Assembly: GCF_963677685.1 (NCBI RefSeq)
Contig: NZ_OY782186.1
Coordinates: 3,162,001-3,226,000, forward strand
Source of the DNA: an uncultured Bacteroides sp.
Lineage (GTDB): Bacteria > Bacteroidota > Bacteroidia > Bacteroidales > Bacteroidaceae
Direction: 5' to 3'
DNA length: 64,000 bases
Below, one piece after another: positions 8,846-17,832 of the stretch. A program made the translations under genes and the position numbers. Each line of letters begins with the position of its first letter. The first letter of the stretch is position 1. The notes beneath the pieces were generated by a model. The model did not search any database. It was not told where the DNA came from and saw nothing but the letters and a program-made list of their open reading frames with translations.

Positions 8846-10120
8846 ATGCTTACCATTAAACAGATTACAGAAAATACAGACGCAATAATTCGCGGACTGG
8901 GAAAAAAGCACTTCAAGAACGCCCAAGAGGTTATCGCTCAGGTTATTGAAGTAAACAACAAAAGACGTAACGCACAAAACCAATTAGATAAAAATCTGGC
9001 AGAAGTAAACTCGCTTTCAAAATCCATCGGGCAATTAATGAAAAATGGTAAAAAAGAGGAAGCGGAAAGTGCGCGTGCAAAGGTAAGTGAAATGAAAGAA
9101 GGCAATAAAGAGCTGGAGATTGCAATGAATGATGCAGCTACTGAATTGCAAAACCTACTCTATACGATTCCCAACATACCTCATGAAAGTGTACCTGAAG
9201 GATTTGGCGCTGATGACAATTTAGTCGAGCGTATGGGCGGACATGATGCTGAGCTTCCGGCAGATGCTCTCCCCCATTGGGAACTAGCAAAGAAATATGA
9301 TTTGATAGATTTCGAGCTTGGTGTAAAAATAACAGGAGCGGGATTTCCTGTATACAAAGGTAAAGGTGCTCGTCTACAAAGAGCATTAATAAACTTTTTC
9401 CTTGATGAAGCAAGAGATGCAGGCTATTTGGAAATTGAGCCTCCTTACGTAGTAAATGCAGCTTCCGGATATGGAACAGGTCAACTTCCTGACAAGGAAG
9501 GACAAATGTATCACGCTAACGAAGATGATTTATATCTAATTCCGACAGCAGAAGTACCTGTTACAAATATCTACCGAGATGTTATACTAGAAGAAAAAGA
9601 ATTACCGATAAAGAACTGTGCTTATTCAGCTTGTTTTCGTCGAGAAGCCGGCTCATACGGAAAAGACGTACGGGGCTTAAATCGTTTACACCAATTTAAT
9701 AAGGTTGAAATCGTGCGTATCGATAAGCCGGAACACTCTTATGAATCTCTACAAAAAATGATTGCCCATGTAGAGAACTTAGTAACAAAGCTTGGCTTAC
9801 CTTACCGCATACTACGCCTTTGTGGCGGTGATATGAGTTTTACCTCTTCAATAACATTCGACTTTGAGGTATTCTCGGCAGCACAAAAGCGTTGGCTAGA
9901 AGTGAGTTCTGTATCCAACTTTGAATCATATCAAGCCAACAGATTAAAGTGTCGCTATCGTACCGCCGAAAAAAAGACGGAACTTTGCCACACATTAAAC
10001 GGCTCAGCATTGGCATTACCGCGTATCGTAGCCGCTTTGCTTGAAAATAATCAAACTCCAGATGGTATCATTATACCGAAAGTATTAGTACCATACTGTG
10101 GATTTGACAAAATAGATTAA
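8846..10120 (+). CDS. serS: Seryl-tRNA synthetase
   Basis: Charges tRNA-Ser (and tRNA-Sec where present) with serine; a cytoplasmic class II homodimer. In 424 residues it shows the N-terminal helical coiled-coil arm (about 30-105) that grips the long variable arm of tRNA-Ser. The catalytic core follows, with motif 2 (A-C-F-R-R-E-A-G-S-Y-G-K-D, then R-G-L-x-R-x-H-Q-F) and motif 3 (N-G-S-A-L-A-L-P-R-I-V-A-A-L-L-E-N). Its own -7-like box TATCTTTG lies at 8803-8810, without a good TTTG partner. The gene is flanked by intrinsic terminators on both sides, so it is probably monocistronic. Confidence 0.97.
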   Translation: MLTIKQITENTDAIIRGLGKKHFKNAQEVIAQVIEVNNKRRNAQNQLDKNLAEVNSLSKSIGQLMKNGKKEEAESARAKVSEMKEGNKELEIAMNDAATELQNLLYTIPNIPHESVPEGFGADDNLVERMGGHDAELPADALPHWELAKKYDLIDFELGVKITGAGFPVYKGKGARLQRALINFFLDEARDAGYLEIEPPYVVNAASGYGTGQLPDKEGQMYHANEDDLYLIPTAEVPVTNIYRDVILEEKELPIKNCAYSACFRREAGSYGKDVRGLNRLHQFNKVEIVRIDKPEHSYESLQKMIAHVENLVTKLGLPYRILRLCGGDMSFTSSITFDFEVFSAAQKRWLEVSSVSNFESYQANRLKCRYRTAEKKTELCHTLNGSALALPRIVAALLENNQTPDGIIIPKVLVPYCGFDKID

Positions 10121-10142
10121 TAAAACAAGGCAAATAGAATAT

Positions 10143-10172
10143 GAGCCGCCTCAAAAGGGTGGCTCTTCTTTT
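10143..10172 (+). terminator. Intrinsic terminator after serS
   Basis: GAGCCGCC (10143-10150) pairs with GGTGGCTC (10158-10165), with one G-U pair and a 7-base loop. A T-rich tract follows (10166-10172). Confidence 0.8.
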
Positions 10173-10253
10173 ACATATTCCAAATTAAACGTATCTTTGC
10201 CCCACGAAGTCTCGTCATGACGCATAAGCAACTCAGAAATAATTAATTAGATA

Positions 10254-12545
10254 ATGAATAAGATTGTTAACAAAGAGCATTTTTCAGAAAAAGTCATTAA
10301 ACTTGAAATTGAAGCTCCACTCATCGCAAAGTCTCGTAAAGCCGGTCATTTTGTAATTGTTCGTGTTGGAGAAAAAGGTGAACGTATGCCTCTAACTATT
10401 GCAGGGGCTGACCTCAAAAAAGGGACTATCACATTAGTTATACAAGAGGTAGGATTATCATCAACACGCTTATGCGAACTAAACGAAGGAGATTATATCA
10501 CAGATGTAGTCGGACCATTAGGCCAAGCAACTCATATAGAAAATTTCGGGACAGTAGTTTGTGCTGGAGGAGGTGTAGGAATAGCCCCCCTATTACCTAT
10601 TGTTGAAGCATTAAAGAAAGCCGGTAACCGTGTTGTCACTGTACTTGCCGGTCGCTCCAAAGAACTTATTATTCTAGAAAAAGAAATCCGAAACAGTTCA
10701 GATGAGGTTATTATTATGACCGATGATGGTTCTTATGGGAACAAAGGTTTAGTAACCGAAGGCGTAGAAAGCGTTATTAAACGCGAAAAAGTAGATAAAT
10801 GCTTCGCTATTGGTCCTGCTATTATGATGAAATTTGTATGCTTGCTTACCAAAAAATATCAGATTCCAACAGATGTATCTCTCAACACAATAATGGTTGA
10901 TGGCACAGGTATGTGTGGAGCTTGCCGCATTACAGTAGGAGGAAAAACAAAATTTGTTTGTATAGACGGCCCTGAATTTGATGGACATCAAGTTGACTTT
11001 GACGAAATGTTGAAACGCATGGGAGCTTTTAAAGCAATAGAAAAAGAAGAAATGCAAAAACTTGGAGTGAATAATAGGGATAATATTTGCAATGAAAATG
11101 ATAGAACAGCTCCATGGCGCGAAGAATTACGAAAAAAAATAAAAGCGAAAGAACGCTCCAATATTGCCCGAACACAAATGAACGAGCTTGATGCTGAATA
11201 TCGTTCCCATAGCCGCAAGGAAGAAGTAAATAAAGGGCTTACGGCCGAACAAGCAGTGACAGAAGCAACACGCTGTTTAGACTGTGCTAATCCGGGATGT
11301 ATTTCAGGATGCCCAGTAGGTATTGACATCCCCCGTTTCATTAAGAACATTGAATGTGGAGAATTTCTTGAAGCTGCGAAAACACTAAAAGAAACAAGTG
11401 CACTACCAGCAGTATGCGGCCGTGTATGTCCTCAAGAGAAACAATGTGAATCAAAATGTATTCATTTAAAAATGGGCAAAGAAGCGGTAGCGATAGGTAA
11501 CCTTGAGAGGTTTGCTGCTGATTATGAACGTGAAAGCGGGCAAATATCGGTACCTGCTATTGCAGAAAAAAACGATATAAAAGTAGCTGTAATCGGCTCA
11601 GGACCTGCAGGATTAGCTTTTGCCGGAGACATGGCAAAGTATGGATACAACGTTACGGTATTTGAAGCACTTCACGAAATTGGAGGAGTTTTAAAGTACG
11701 GTATCCCAGAATTCCGCTTACCTAATAAAATAGTAGATGTCGAAATAGATAATCTATCAAAAATGGGAGTAGAATTTATAAAAGATTGCATTGTGGGCAA
11801 AACAATTAGTGTAGAAGATTTGCAAGAGGAAGGTTTCAAAGGATTCTTTGTTGCATCAGGCGCAGGCTTACCTAATTTCATGAATATTCCTGGAGAAAAT
11901 GCAATAAACGTAATGTCATCCAATGAATATTTAACCCGTGTAAATTTAATGGATGCGGCTGATCCCGATTCAGACACTCCTATTTCATTTGGCAAGAATG
12001 TAGCGGTTATTGGTGGAGGAAATACTGCAATGGACTCTGTACGAACAGCTAAACGTCTAGGTGCCGAACGGGCTATGATCATCTATCGCCGGTCAGAAGA
12101 AGAAATGCCGGCACGACTAGAAGAAGTCAAACATGCTAAAGAAGAAGGAGTAGAATTTTTAACGCTACACAATCCAATAGAATATTTGGCAGATGAATTA
12201 GGAAGAGTAAAACAAGTTGTTCTTCAAAAAATGCAATTAGGTGAACCGGATGAATCAGGAAGACGAAGCCCCATTCCTATTCAAGGAGCAACCGAAACAA
12301 TCGACATAGATCTAGCCATAGTAAGTGTAGGTGTCTCTCCTAACCCAATCGTACCGAGTTCAATAAAAGGTCTTGAGGTAGGACGTAGAGGAACCATCAA
12401 CGTAGATGATAGCATGCAATCTTCTATCCCTATGATCTATGCCGGAGGGGATATTGTACGAGGAGGTGCAACAGTTATATTAGCAATGGGAGATGGACGC
12501 AAGGCTGCTTCTTCTATGAATTCTCAATTAAAGGCTGAGAAATAA
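10254..12545 (+). CDS. Fused NfnA-NfnB-like FAD/NAD(P) oxidoreductase (dihydroorotate dehydrogenase B electron-transfer domain + glutamate synthase small-subunit domain)
   Basis: A 763-residue fusion. Residues 1 to about 270 match the PyrK/NfnA/SudB family: an FAD-binding R-M-P-L-T-I-A-G, a G-G-G-V-G-I-A-P NAD-binding turn and a [2Fe-2S] cluster (D-G-T-G-M-C-G-A-C-R, later F-V-C-I-D-G-P). The rest matches GltD/NfnB/SudA: a Cys-rich double [4Fe-4S] segment (C-L-D-C ... C-I-S-G-C-P ... C-G-R-V-C-P ... C-E-S-K-C), then dinucleotide folds G-S-G-P-A-G-L-A and G-G-G-N-T-A-M-D. In NfnAB the two halves are separate subunits that bifurcate electrons between NADH, NADPH and ferredoxin. Bacteroidota carry this fused form, often labelled glutamate synthase. 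No large GltB subunit lies nearby, so glutamate synthesis is unlikely. A TATCTTTG box lies at 10192-10199. Confidence 0.88.
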   Translation: MNKIVNKEHFSEKVIKLEIEAPLIAKSRKAGHFVIVRVGEKGERMPLTIAGADLKKGTITLVIQEVGLSSTRLCELNEGDYITDVVGPLGQATHIENFGTVVCAGGGVGIAPLLPIVEALKKAGNRVVTVLAGRSKELIILEKEIRNSSDEVIIMTDDGSYGNKGLVTEGVESVIKREKVDKCFAIGPAIMMKFVCLLTKKYQIPTDVSLNTIMVDGTGMCGACRITVGGKTKFVCIDGPEFDGHQVDFDEMLKRMGAFKAIEKEEMQKLGVNNRDNICNENDRTAPWREELRKKIKAKERSNIARTQMNELDAEYRSHSRKEEVNKGLTAEQAVTEATRCLDCANPGCISGCPVGIDIPRFIKNIECGEFLEAAKTLKETSALPAVCGRVCPQEKQCESKCIHLKMGKEAVAIGNLERFAADYERESGQISVPAIAEKNDIKVAVIGSGPAGLAFAGDMAKYGYNVTVFEALHEIGGVLKYGIPEFRLPNKIVDVEIDNLSKMGVEFIKDCIVGKTISVEDLQEEGFKGFFVASGAGLPNFMNIPGENAINVMSSNEYLTRVNLMDAADPDSDTPISFGKNVAVIGGGNTAMDSVRTAKRLGAERAMIIYRRSEEEMPARLEEVKHAKEEGVEFLTLHNPIEYLADELGRVKQVVLQKMQLGEPDESGRRSPIPIQGATETIDIDLAIVSVGVSPNPIVPSSIKGLEVGRRGTINVDDSMQSSIPMIYAGGDIVRGGATVILAMGDGRKAASSMNSQLKAEK

Positions 12546-12567
12546 AGCTCAATTCAAAATACATAAT

Positions 12568-12607
12568 AAAAAAACTCGCACCAACTTTAAATTAGTGCGA
12601 GCTTTTT
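12568..12607. terminator. Bidirectional terminator between the Nfn-like gene and panD
   Basis: CTCGCAC (12575-12581) pairs with GTGCGAG (12595-12601) around a 13-base loop. An A run lies on the left and a T run on the right, so the hairpin can stop transcription from either side of these convergent genes. Confidence 0.8.
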
Positions 12608-12629
12608 ATTTTTTCTTATAAAGTAGTTG

Positions 12630-12983
12630 CTACTTCACTACAGTATTTGTAGTTGGATCAGGGAAAATAACAATCGGTTTAAACGATTTAGCTTCTTCAA
12701 AATCCATCATAGCATAAGACATGATAATTACAATATCATCTGGCTGCACCTTACGGGCAGCAGCACCATTGAGACAAATCATTCCCGAACCGCGTTTTCC
12801 TTTAATAACATAAGTTTCAAATCGTTCGCCATTATTATTGTCTACAATATGTACTTTTTCACCTGCTATCATGTTAGCAGCATCCATAAGATTTTCATCA
12901 ATCGTTATACTACCCATGTAATTCAGATTTGCCTCTGTTACACGAGCGCAATGAATTTTCGACTTCAACACTTCAATCATCAT
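12630..12983 (-). CDS. panD: Aspartate 1-decarboxylase (pyruvoyl enzyme)
   Basis: Makes beta-alanine from aspartate for pantothenate and coenzyme A. The 117-residue proenzyme has the self-cleavage site Gly24-Ser25 (Y-M-G-S-I-T-I-D); Ser25 becomes the pyruvoyl group, at the same numbering as in E. coli. Lys9, Tyr22 and the later N-G-A-A-A-R segment are conserved. The protein begins Met-Met; either Met could be used. It lies 14 bases downstream of panC on the same strand, so beta-alanine supply and its condensation with pantoate are encoded together. Confidence 0.97.
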   Translation of the reverse strand: MMIEVLKSKIHCARVTEANLNYMGSITIDENLMDAANMIAGEKVHIVDNNNGERFETYVIKGKRGSGMICLNGAAARKVQPDDIVIIMSYAMMDFEEAKSFKPIVIFPDPTTNTVVK

Positions 12984-12997
12984 AAGGTTTGGTCTTT

Positions 12998-13852
12998 TTA
13001 ATTTAAGAAATCTTTATATTTAATATTATCAATCAAGCGTACTTCGCCACTAAAAGCGGTGATACAACCTACCACATAAGACGCTTCCTCCCAATCAGTC
13101 ACTCTTTGCAAAGTATCTCCATTCACTATTTCAAAGTATTCCAAACGTAAACCGGAAACGGCAGCAATAGCTTCTTCGACAAATTTCAAAGTTTCACTCA
13201 CTGTATGTGTTGCCGCAAAGGTACGACTTTTAAATAATGCTTGGGATATTTTTAAGGCATTTTCACGTTCTAAAGCAGAAAGACGAGCATTACGACTACT
13301 TAAAGCCAAACCATCTTCTTCACGAACAATAGGACAACCTACAATTTCTATCCTATAGTTCATTACACGAACTAGCTCACGAATAATAGCCAACTGCTGA
13401 AAGTCTTTTTCGCCAAAGTAAGCTCTAACCGGTTTTACCAAATCAAATAATTTCGTAACAATCTGACAGACCCCATTAAAATGTCCAGATCGAAAAGCAC
13501 CTTCCATAACCGTATCCAAAGGAGGAAAAGAGAAAAAACGGGTATCCGATTCCGGGTATATTTCCTCTACAGAAGGTGCAAACAAATAAGAGGCTCCAGT
13601 AGATTCAAGTAGTTTGGAATCAGCCTCTAATGTTCTAGGATATTTTATCAAATCACTTTTATCGTTAAACTGAGTAGGATTTACAAAAACGCTAACTACC
13701 GTAACATCATTTTCTGCAACGCTACGCTTAACAAGCGAGGCATGACCAGCATGCAGAGCTCCCATAGTTGGGACAAGACCAACTGATTTACCGCAAGCTT
13801 TCAAAGCCGACAATTCAGCTTGTAAGCCATTGATAGTATGTATTATTTTCAT
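12998..13852 (-). CDS. panC: Pantothenate synthetase (pantoate-beta-alanine ligase)
   Basis: ATP-dependent condensation of pantoate with beta-alanine, the last step of pantothenate synthesis; cytoplasmic dimer. The 284-residue protein has the nucleotidyltransferase-fold motifs P-T-M-G-A-L-H-x-G-H (HIGH-like), F-V-N-P-T-Q-F, the D-L-x-x-Y-P-R-T stretch, F-G-E-K-D-x-Q-Q and L-A-L-S-S-R-N (KMSKS-like). It is the first gene of panC-panD. panB is not in the window. The 249-base gap to the divergent gene at 14102 should hold both promoters. Confidence 0.97.
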   Translation of the reverse strand: MKIIHTINGLQAELSALKACGKSVGLVPTMGALHAGHASLVKRSVAENDVTVVSVFVNPTQFNDKSDLIKYPRTLEADSKLLESTGASYLFAPSVEEIYPESDTRFFSFPPLDTVMEGAFRSGHFNGVCQIVTKLFDLVKPVRAYFGEKDFQQLAIIRELVRVMNYRIEIVGCPIVREEDGLALSSRNARLSALERENALKISQALFKSRTFAATHTVSETLKFVEEAIAAVSGLRLEYFEIVNGDTLQRVTDWEEASYVVGCITAFSGEVRLIDNIKYKDFLN

Positions 13853-14101
13853 TTAAATTAGTTTATGATACCTATGTTTCTTTTCAAAAACTGTGCAAAA
13901 TAAACCATTATTTAGCACATAAAGAAGAAATATTATGAATTTATGCCTCAGATAGAATAAGAAAAATATCTATATAGTTGGATTTATATATTGATTATCA
14001 AGGTCTTAACATATCATAAAGAATTATAGAATAACATTACTTGCATAAATGCGCTTTTTTTTTTATATCTTTGCAGAATATTTACGAGAACGATTGTTAT
14101 T

Positions 14102-14923
14102 ATGACAAAGGCTAATAAAGTGTTATTTATTACACAAGAGATTACTCCATATGTTGCTGAATCTGAAATGGCAAACGTGGGAAGATATCTCCCACAAGCA
14201 ATACAAGAAAAAGGTAGAGAAATCAGAACTTTCATGCCCAAATGGGGAAACATTAACGAACGTAGAAACCAACTTCATGAAGTTATTCGCCTATCAGGCA
14301 TGAACTTAATCATTGATGACACAGATCACCCACTTATTATAAAAGTTGCTTCCATCCAATCTGCACGTATGCAAGTTTATTTTATAGATAATGATGACTA
14401 TTTCCAAAACAGACTGCAAACTGTCAATGAGAATGGTGAAGAATATGAAGACAACGACAGTCGAGCTATATTCTACGCGCGAGGAGTTCTTGAAACCGTA
14501 AAAAAACTACGATGGACTCCGGATATTATTCATTGTCATGGTTGGATGACTGCATTAGCTCCTCTATATATAAAGAAAGCCTATAAAGATGAGCCTTCTT
14601 TTCGTGATTCTAAAATTGTATTCTCAGTATATGAAGATGATTTTAAGAATAAATTTAAAGATGACTTTACCGCTCAATTGCTAATGAAAGATATTGTTGA
14701 AGATGATATAAAAACATTAACTAAGCCTGTTGATTATCTTACATTGATGAAACTAGCCGTAGATTATTCTGACGGAATCATTCAAAACAGCGAAAAAGTA
14801 AATCAAGAGATTATAAATTACGCGCAAGAACAAGGTAAGGCAATGTTAAATTACCAATCTACAGAGACATATCCTGATTCATGCAATGAGTTTTATGATA
14901 AAATATGGGAAAATCCGAAATAA
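14102..14923 (+). CDS. Short glycogen/starch synthase-like protein (GT5 N-terminal domain only)
   Basis: The 273-residue protein aligns with the N-terminal Rossmann domain of ADP-glucose glycogen synthases (V-L-F-I-T-Q-E-I-T-P-Y, then R-Y-L-P-Q-A-I, W-T-P-D-I-I-H-C-H-G-W-M-T-A). The second GT-B domain, about 200 residues with the donor-site E-x7-E motif, is absent. The K-x-G-G-L-A-D-V loop that binds ADP-glucose in full-length enzymes reads E-S-E-M-A-N-V here. Catalysis alone therefore looks doubtful. A partner or regulatory role with the GT4 protein at 17833 is inferred. A -7-like TATCTTTG at 14066-14073 precedes it. Similar short proteins are common in Bacteroides, so this is not a fresh truncation. 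Confidence 0.75.
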   Translation: MTKANKVLFITQEITPYVAESEMANVGRYLPQAIQEKGREIRTFMPKWGNINERRNQLHEVIRLSGMNLIIDDTDHPLIIKVASIQSARMQVYFIDNDDYFQNRLQTVNENGEEYEDNDSRAIFYARGVLETVKKLRWTPDIIHCHGWMTALAPLYIKKAYKDEPSFRDSKIVFSVYEDDFKNKFKDDFTAQLLMKDIVEDDIKTLTKPVDYLTLMKLAVDYSDGIIQNSEKVNQEIINYAQEQGKAMLNYQSTETYPDSCNEFYDKIWENPK

Positions 14924-14958
14924 TAGAATAGCATAAACTAAACTATCACAAATAAACC

Positions 14959-16353
14959 ATGAAAATAAGATTCTCATTAATAGCCTCTTTTATTACAATC
15001 TGTAGCTTCTATGGATGTGATGATAACACTGGTAGTCTAGGACTTGGTATGTTACCTGGCTCTGATAATATCAATGTGCTAACAAAGACTTTCGATGTAG
15101 ATACCAAAACGATCTTGTCCGACTCTATTTTTGCTAAAACAAATATCGGATACATAGGAAAATTTAGAGACCCTGAATTTGGAACATATGAAGCTGGATT
15201 TCTGACGCAGCTGAACTGCACAAATAATTTTAAATTTCCATTCGATGTAATGGCTGGTGATACGACATACTTAACAGAATTGGTATTATATTATCCTAAG
15301 AGAAATGGATATTTTGGAGATTCTTTAAATACTTGTCGCATGAGTGTATACGGTTTAAATAAGATTTTAGATAAGAACCATTACACTTCTATAGATCCCA
15401 AAAACTATTACAACGAGAGTGACTTATTAGGGCAAAAGGCCTATACAGCTGTGAATTTATCTCTAAGTGATTCACTAAGATCTTCTAGCAATTTCACCCC
15501 ATATGTTCGTTTCGTATTGCCCAAGGAATTTGGTGATAGTATCATTAAGCAAAATAAAGAACACCCGGAATACTTTGAAAATGCCCAAAAGTTTATTGAT
15601 CATATCTTTAAAGGAATCTACGTCAAAACAGATTACGGTGAGGGAACTATTTTATACGTAGACAAAGTGAACTTAAATGTAGTATATAATGCACATTATA
15701 CTGATAGTTTAGGCAATTTCTTGAAGAAAAAAGACGGAACAGATTCTCTTTATTACGGAAAACGGACTTTTGCTGCTACTAAAGAAGTAATTCAAGCGAA
15801 CCAATTTGTAAATTCAAAGCAGGCGTTGCAAAGTAAAGCAAACGAAACAGATACAACTTACATAAAATCACCTGCAGGACTTTTTACGCAAGCAACTCTA
15901 CCTATTCAACAAATAGCTGATGAGCTTAGTCAAGATACCCTAAATGCAGTAAAATTAGTATTCAAACATTATGCCCAAGAGAAAAAAAATCAATATAGCA
16001 TGATGCCTCCAGAATATGTTCTATTACTCAGAAAAGAAGAAATGAATACTTTCTTTGAACAAAACAAATTACCAGATAATGTCACTTCTTATCTTGCAAA
16101 ACATAATGCATCTGGCATTAACCAATATGTATTTAGTAATTTATCAAAATTAATATCTACTTGTATTGCAGAAAAGAAAGCAACTCAAGAAGTTGTCTTA
16201 ATCCCTGTCTCTGTTACTACAATAACAGACACTCAACAAAGAACAACTATAGCAAGCATACAGCATGATATGAAACCAGAATATGCTAAATTTGAAGGAG
16301 GAAATAATAAATTGAAATTAGAAATTGTTTATAGTCATTTTGAGACTAAATAA
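14959..16353 (+). CDS. DUF4270 family lipoprotein
   Basis: A 464-residue protein with a lipoprotein signal peptide ending F-Y-G-C-D-D (lipidated Cys about residue 20). It is therefore anchored in a membrane and probably sent outward, since acidic residues follow the Cys. The body, with S-L-G-L-G-M-L-P-G and repeated beta-rich segments, matches DUF4270, a Bacteroidota family of unknown function. It follows the GT5-like gene by 35 bases and precedes a strong terminator, so the two probably form one transcript. No enzymatic motif is visible. Confidence 0.8.
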   Translation: MKIRFSLIASFITICSFYGCDDNTGSLGLGMLPGSDNINVLTKTFDVDTKTILSDSIFAKTNIGYIGKFRDPEFGTYEAGFLTQLNCTNNFKFPFDVMAGDTTYLTELVLYYPKRNGYFGDSLNTCRMSVYGLNKILDKNHYTSIDPKNYYNESDLLGQKAYTAVNLSLSDSLRSSSNFTPYVRFVLPKEFGDSIIKQNKEHPEYFENAQKFIDHIFKGIYVKTDYGEGTILYVDKVNLNVVYNAHYTDSLGNFLKKKDGTDSLYYGKRTFAATKEVIQANQFVNSKQALQSKANETDTTYIKSPAGLFTQATLPIQQIADELSQDTLNAVKLVFKHYAQEKKNQYSMMPPEYVLLLRKEEMNTFFEQNKLPDNVTSYLAKHNASGINQYVFSNLSKLISTCIAEKKATQEVVLIPVSVTTITDTQQRTTIASIQHDMKPEYAKFEGGNNKLKLEIVYSHFETK

Positions 16354-16366
16354 TAATAAAAGTTTA

Positions 16367-16427
16367 TCTTAAATATAAAAAACAAGGGTAGCCGTAATTA
16401 GACTACCCTTGTTTTTTATATTTAAGA
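16367..16427. terminator. Long bidirectional terminator hairpin
   Basis: A perfect 25-bp inverted repeat (16367-16391 with 16403-16427) around an 11-base loop, with a GC-rich centre and A/T-rich outer arms on both sides. It separates the convergent DUF4270 and GH57 genes. Confidence 0.85.
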
Positions 16428-16474
16428 ATCTAGAAGCATTTAGTATTATAATACTATTAAGATTCATAAACAAA

Positions 16475-17812
16475 TCACTTCGAAGAAATTTTCTCTTTTA
16501 TAGCAACAGAGATATTCTTCTTTTTTTCCGTTTTTGATTGCAAACGTTCTAACTTCCTATGTAAACTAGCTAGTTCTTCACCTTGATTCCTAATCGTAGT
16601 AAGCAAAGAATTTAACTCCTCGTTATCAATATCCTCAGGATACAAAGAGTTCACACGATTTATAAAATCGCCCAAAATATTCATATAATTAGTAAACGCA
16701 TCATAAGGAGAGTCATAGATACCACGATAAAGCGCAATCCCCGTTTCTTTAGTCGTCATGAAGCGAAAATTATTACTAGCTTGTAAATAGTCCCAATCCT
16801 GTTTAATACGGCGGTCACTGCAAAGATAAACACGCTCAGCAACACCATAGAGTTTATTAAACGCTTCGCGTTGTAAAGCATTACCCAACCAAGGAGTAAT
16901 ATCTCTCTCTTCATCTACCCAAGAAATGGGGTCAGGAACATCTAATTTAGAAACAGATTTCAACTTTGTCACAACTTCGGTTGGAGTAGAAAAAGTGATG
17001 CCTTTTGCCTTCGCGCAAGCAGGCAAGGCTTTAAGAAATTCTAAAATATTAGAAGACAAGGGTTGAGACATGCCTAAAGCACATAATTCCATAAAAATAT
17101 TAATAACCTGCTCATCATGCGGCATAGCATCAATCCAGTCAATATATTTATCCGCAAATAAAGGATACTCACTCCATTCAGAATTAGAGAAACGTAAGCT
17201 AATGTCATCAGATAATTTAAAATCACGCAATAGCAATTTCAAACTAGGTGCGGCACTACAATGATACATATAATGAGGACTCTTCCAACCAAGTATATAC
17301 TTCGCGCCTTCGGTTAAAACTCCTTTAAAGCCCATACTAGCAACCAGAGCACCAATTTCATCAGAATAAATAAGACTAGAGTTACGAAACACTTTAGGTT
17401 GTTTTCCAAATATCTGCTTCATTTTATTACTCTGTCGCATAACCTCTTCTTTAAAACATTCTTCATTTACCAAAGAAGACAATCCATGTGAATAAGGTTC
17501 TGCCAAAAACTCACAACACCCCGTATCATTCAACTGGTGAAGAAGATCAATCACATTTGGTGCATGAATTTCAAGTTGTTCCAACGCAACTCCTGAGACA
17601 GAAAGCGCAACTTTAAAAGCCCCCTCAGACTTTTTCACCATCTCTATCAATGCAGTTAGAGCTGGAATATACGAACGTTCAGCAACTTCATTAATGCTTG
17701 TTTCGTTAGCGTAATCATCATAATAATAATGATCTTTACCTATATCAAAGAAACGATAACGCTTCAGATGAATTATTTGATGTATTTCAAAATAAAGACA
17801 AATTGTTCTCAT
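16475..17812 (-). CDS. GH57 alpha-amylase-like protein, catalytic residues apparently replaced
   Basis: A 445-residue protein with the GH57 start C-L-Y-F-E-I-H-Q (conserved region 1, His11), the fold's central regions, and a C-terminal helical tail rich in Lys/Glu. The segment that should hold the nucleophile Glu reads F-R-N-S-S-L-I-Y-S-D, with Ser at 146. The segment that should hold the acid/base Asp reads R-F-S-N-S-E-W, with Asn at 210. An 'amylase-like' group in Bacteroides is known to lack one or both residues, and this protein appears to belong to it. It is the third gene of a minus-strand trio with the GT4 and debranching genes (gaps of 20 and 10 bases). It may bind or position glucan rather than cut it. 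Confidence 0.85.
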   Translation of the reverse strand: MRTICLYFEIHQIIHLKRYRFFDIGKDHYYYDDYANETSINEVAERSYIPALTALIEMVKKSEGAFKVALSVSGVALEQLEIHAPNVIDLLHQLNDTGCCEFLAEPYSHGLSSLVNEECFKEEVMRQSNKMKQIFGKQPKVFRNSSLIYSDEIGALVASMGFKGVLTEGAKYILGWKSPHYMYHCSAAPSLKLLLRDFKLSDDISLRFSNSEWSEYPLFADKYIDWIDAMPHDEQVINIFMELCALGMSQPLSSNILEFLKALPACAKAKGITFSTPTEVVTKLKSVSKLDVPDPISWVDEERDITPWLGNALQREAFNKLYGVAERVYLCSDRRIKQDWDYLQASNNFRFMTTKETGIALYRGIYDSPYDAFTNYMNILGDFINRVNSLYPEDIDNEELNSLLTTIRNQGEELASLHRKLERLQSKTEKKKNISVAIKEKISSK

Positions 17813-17832
17813 ATCTATATACTATTTCATTA

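Noticed and set aside
12627..13001. 124-codon plus-strand frame
   Set aside because: Lies entirely over panD on the other strand; no family-like features and panD is certain.
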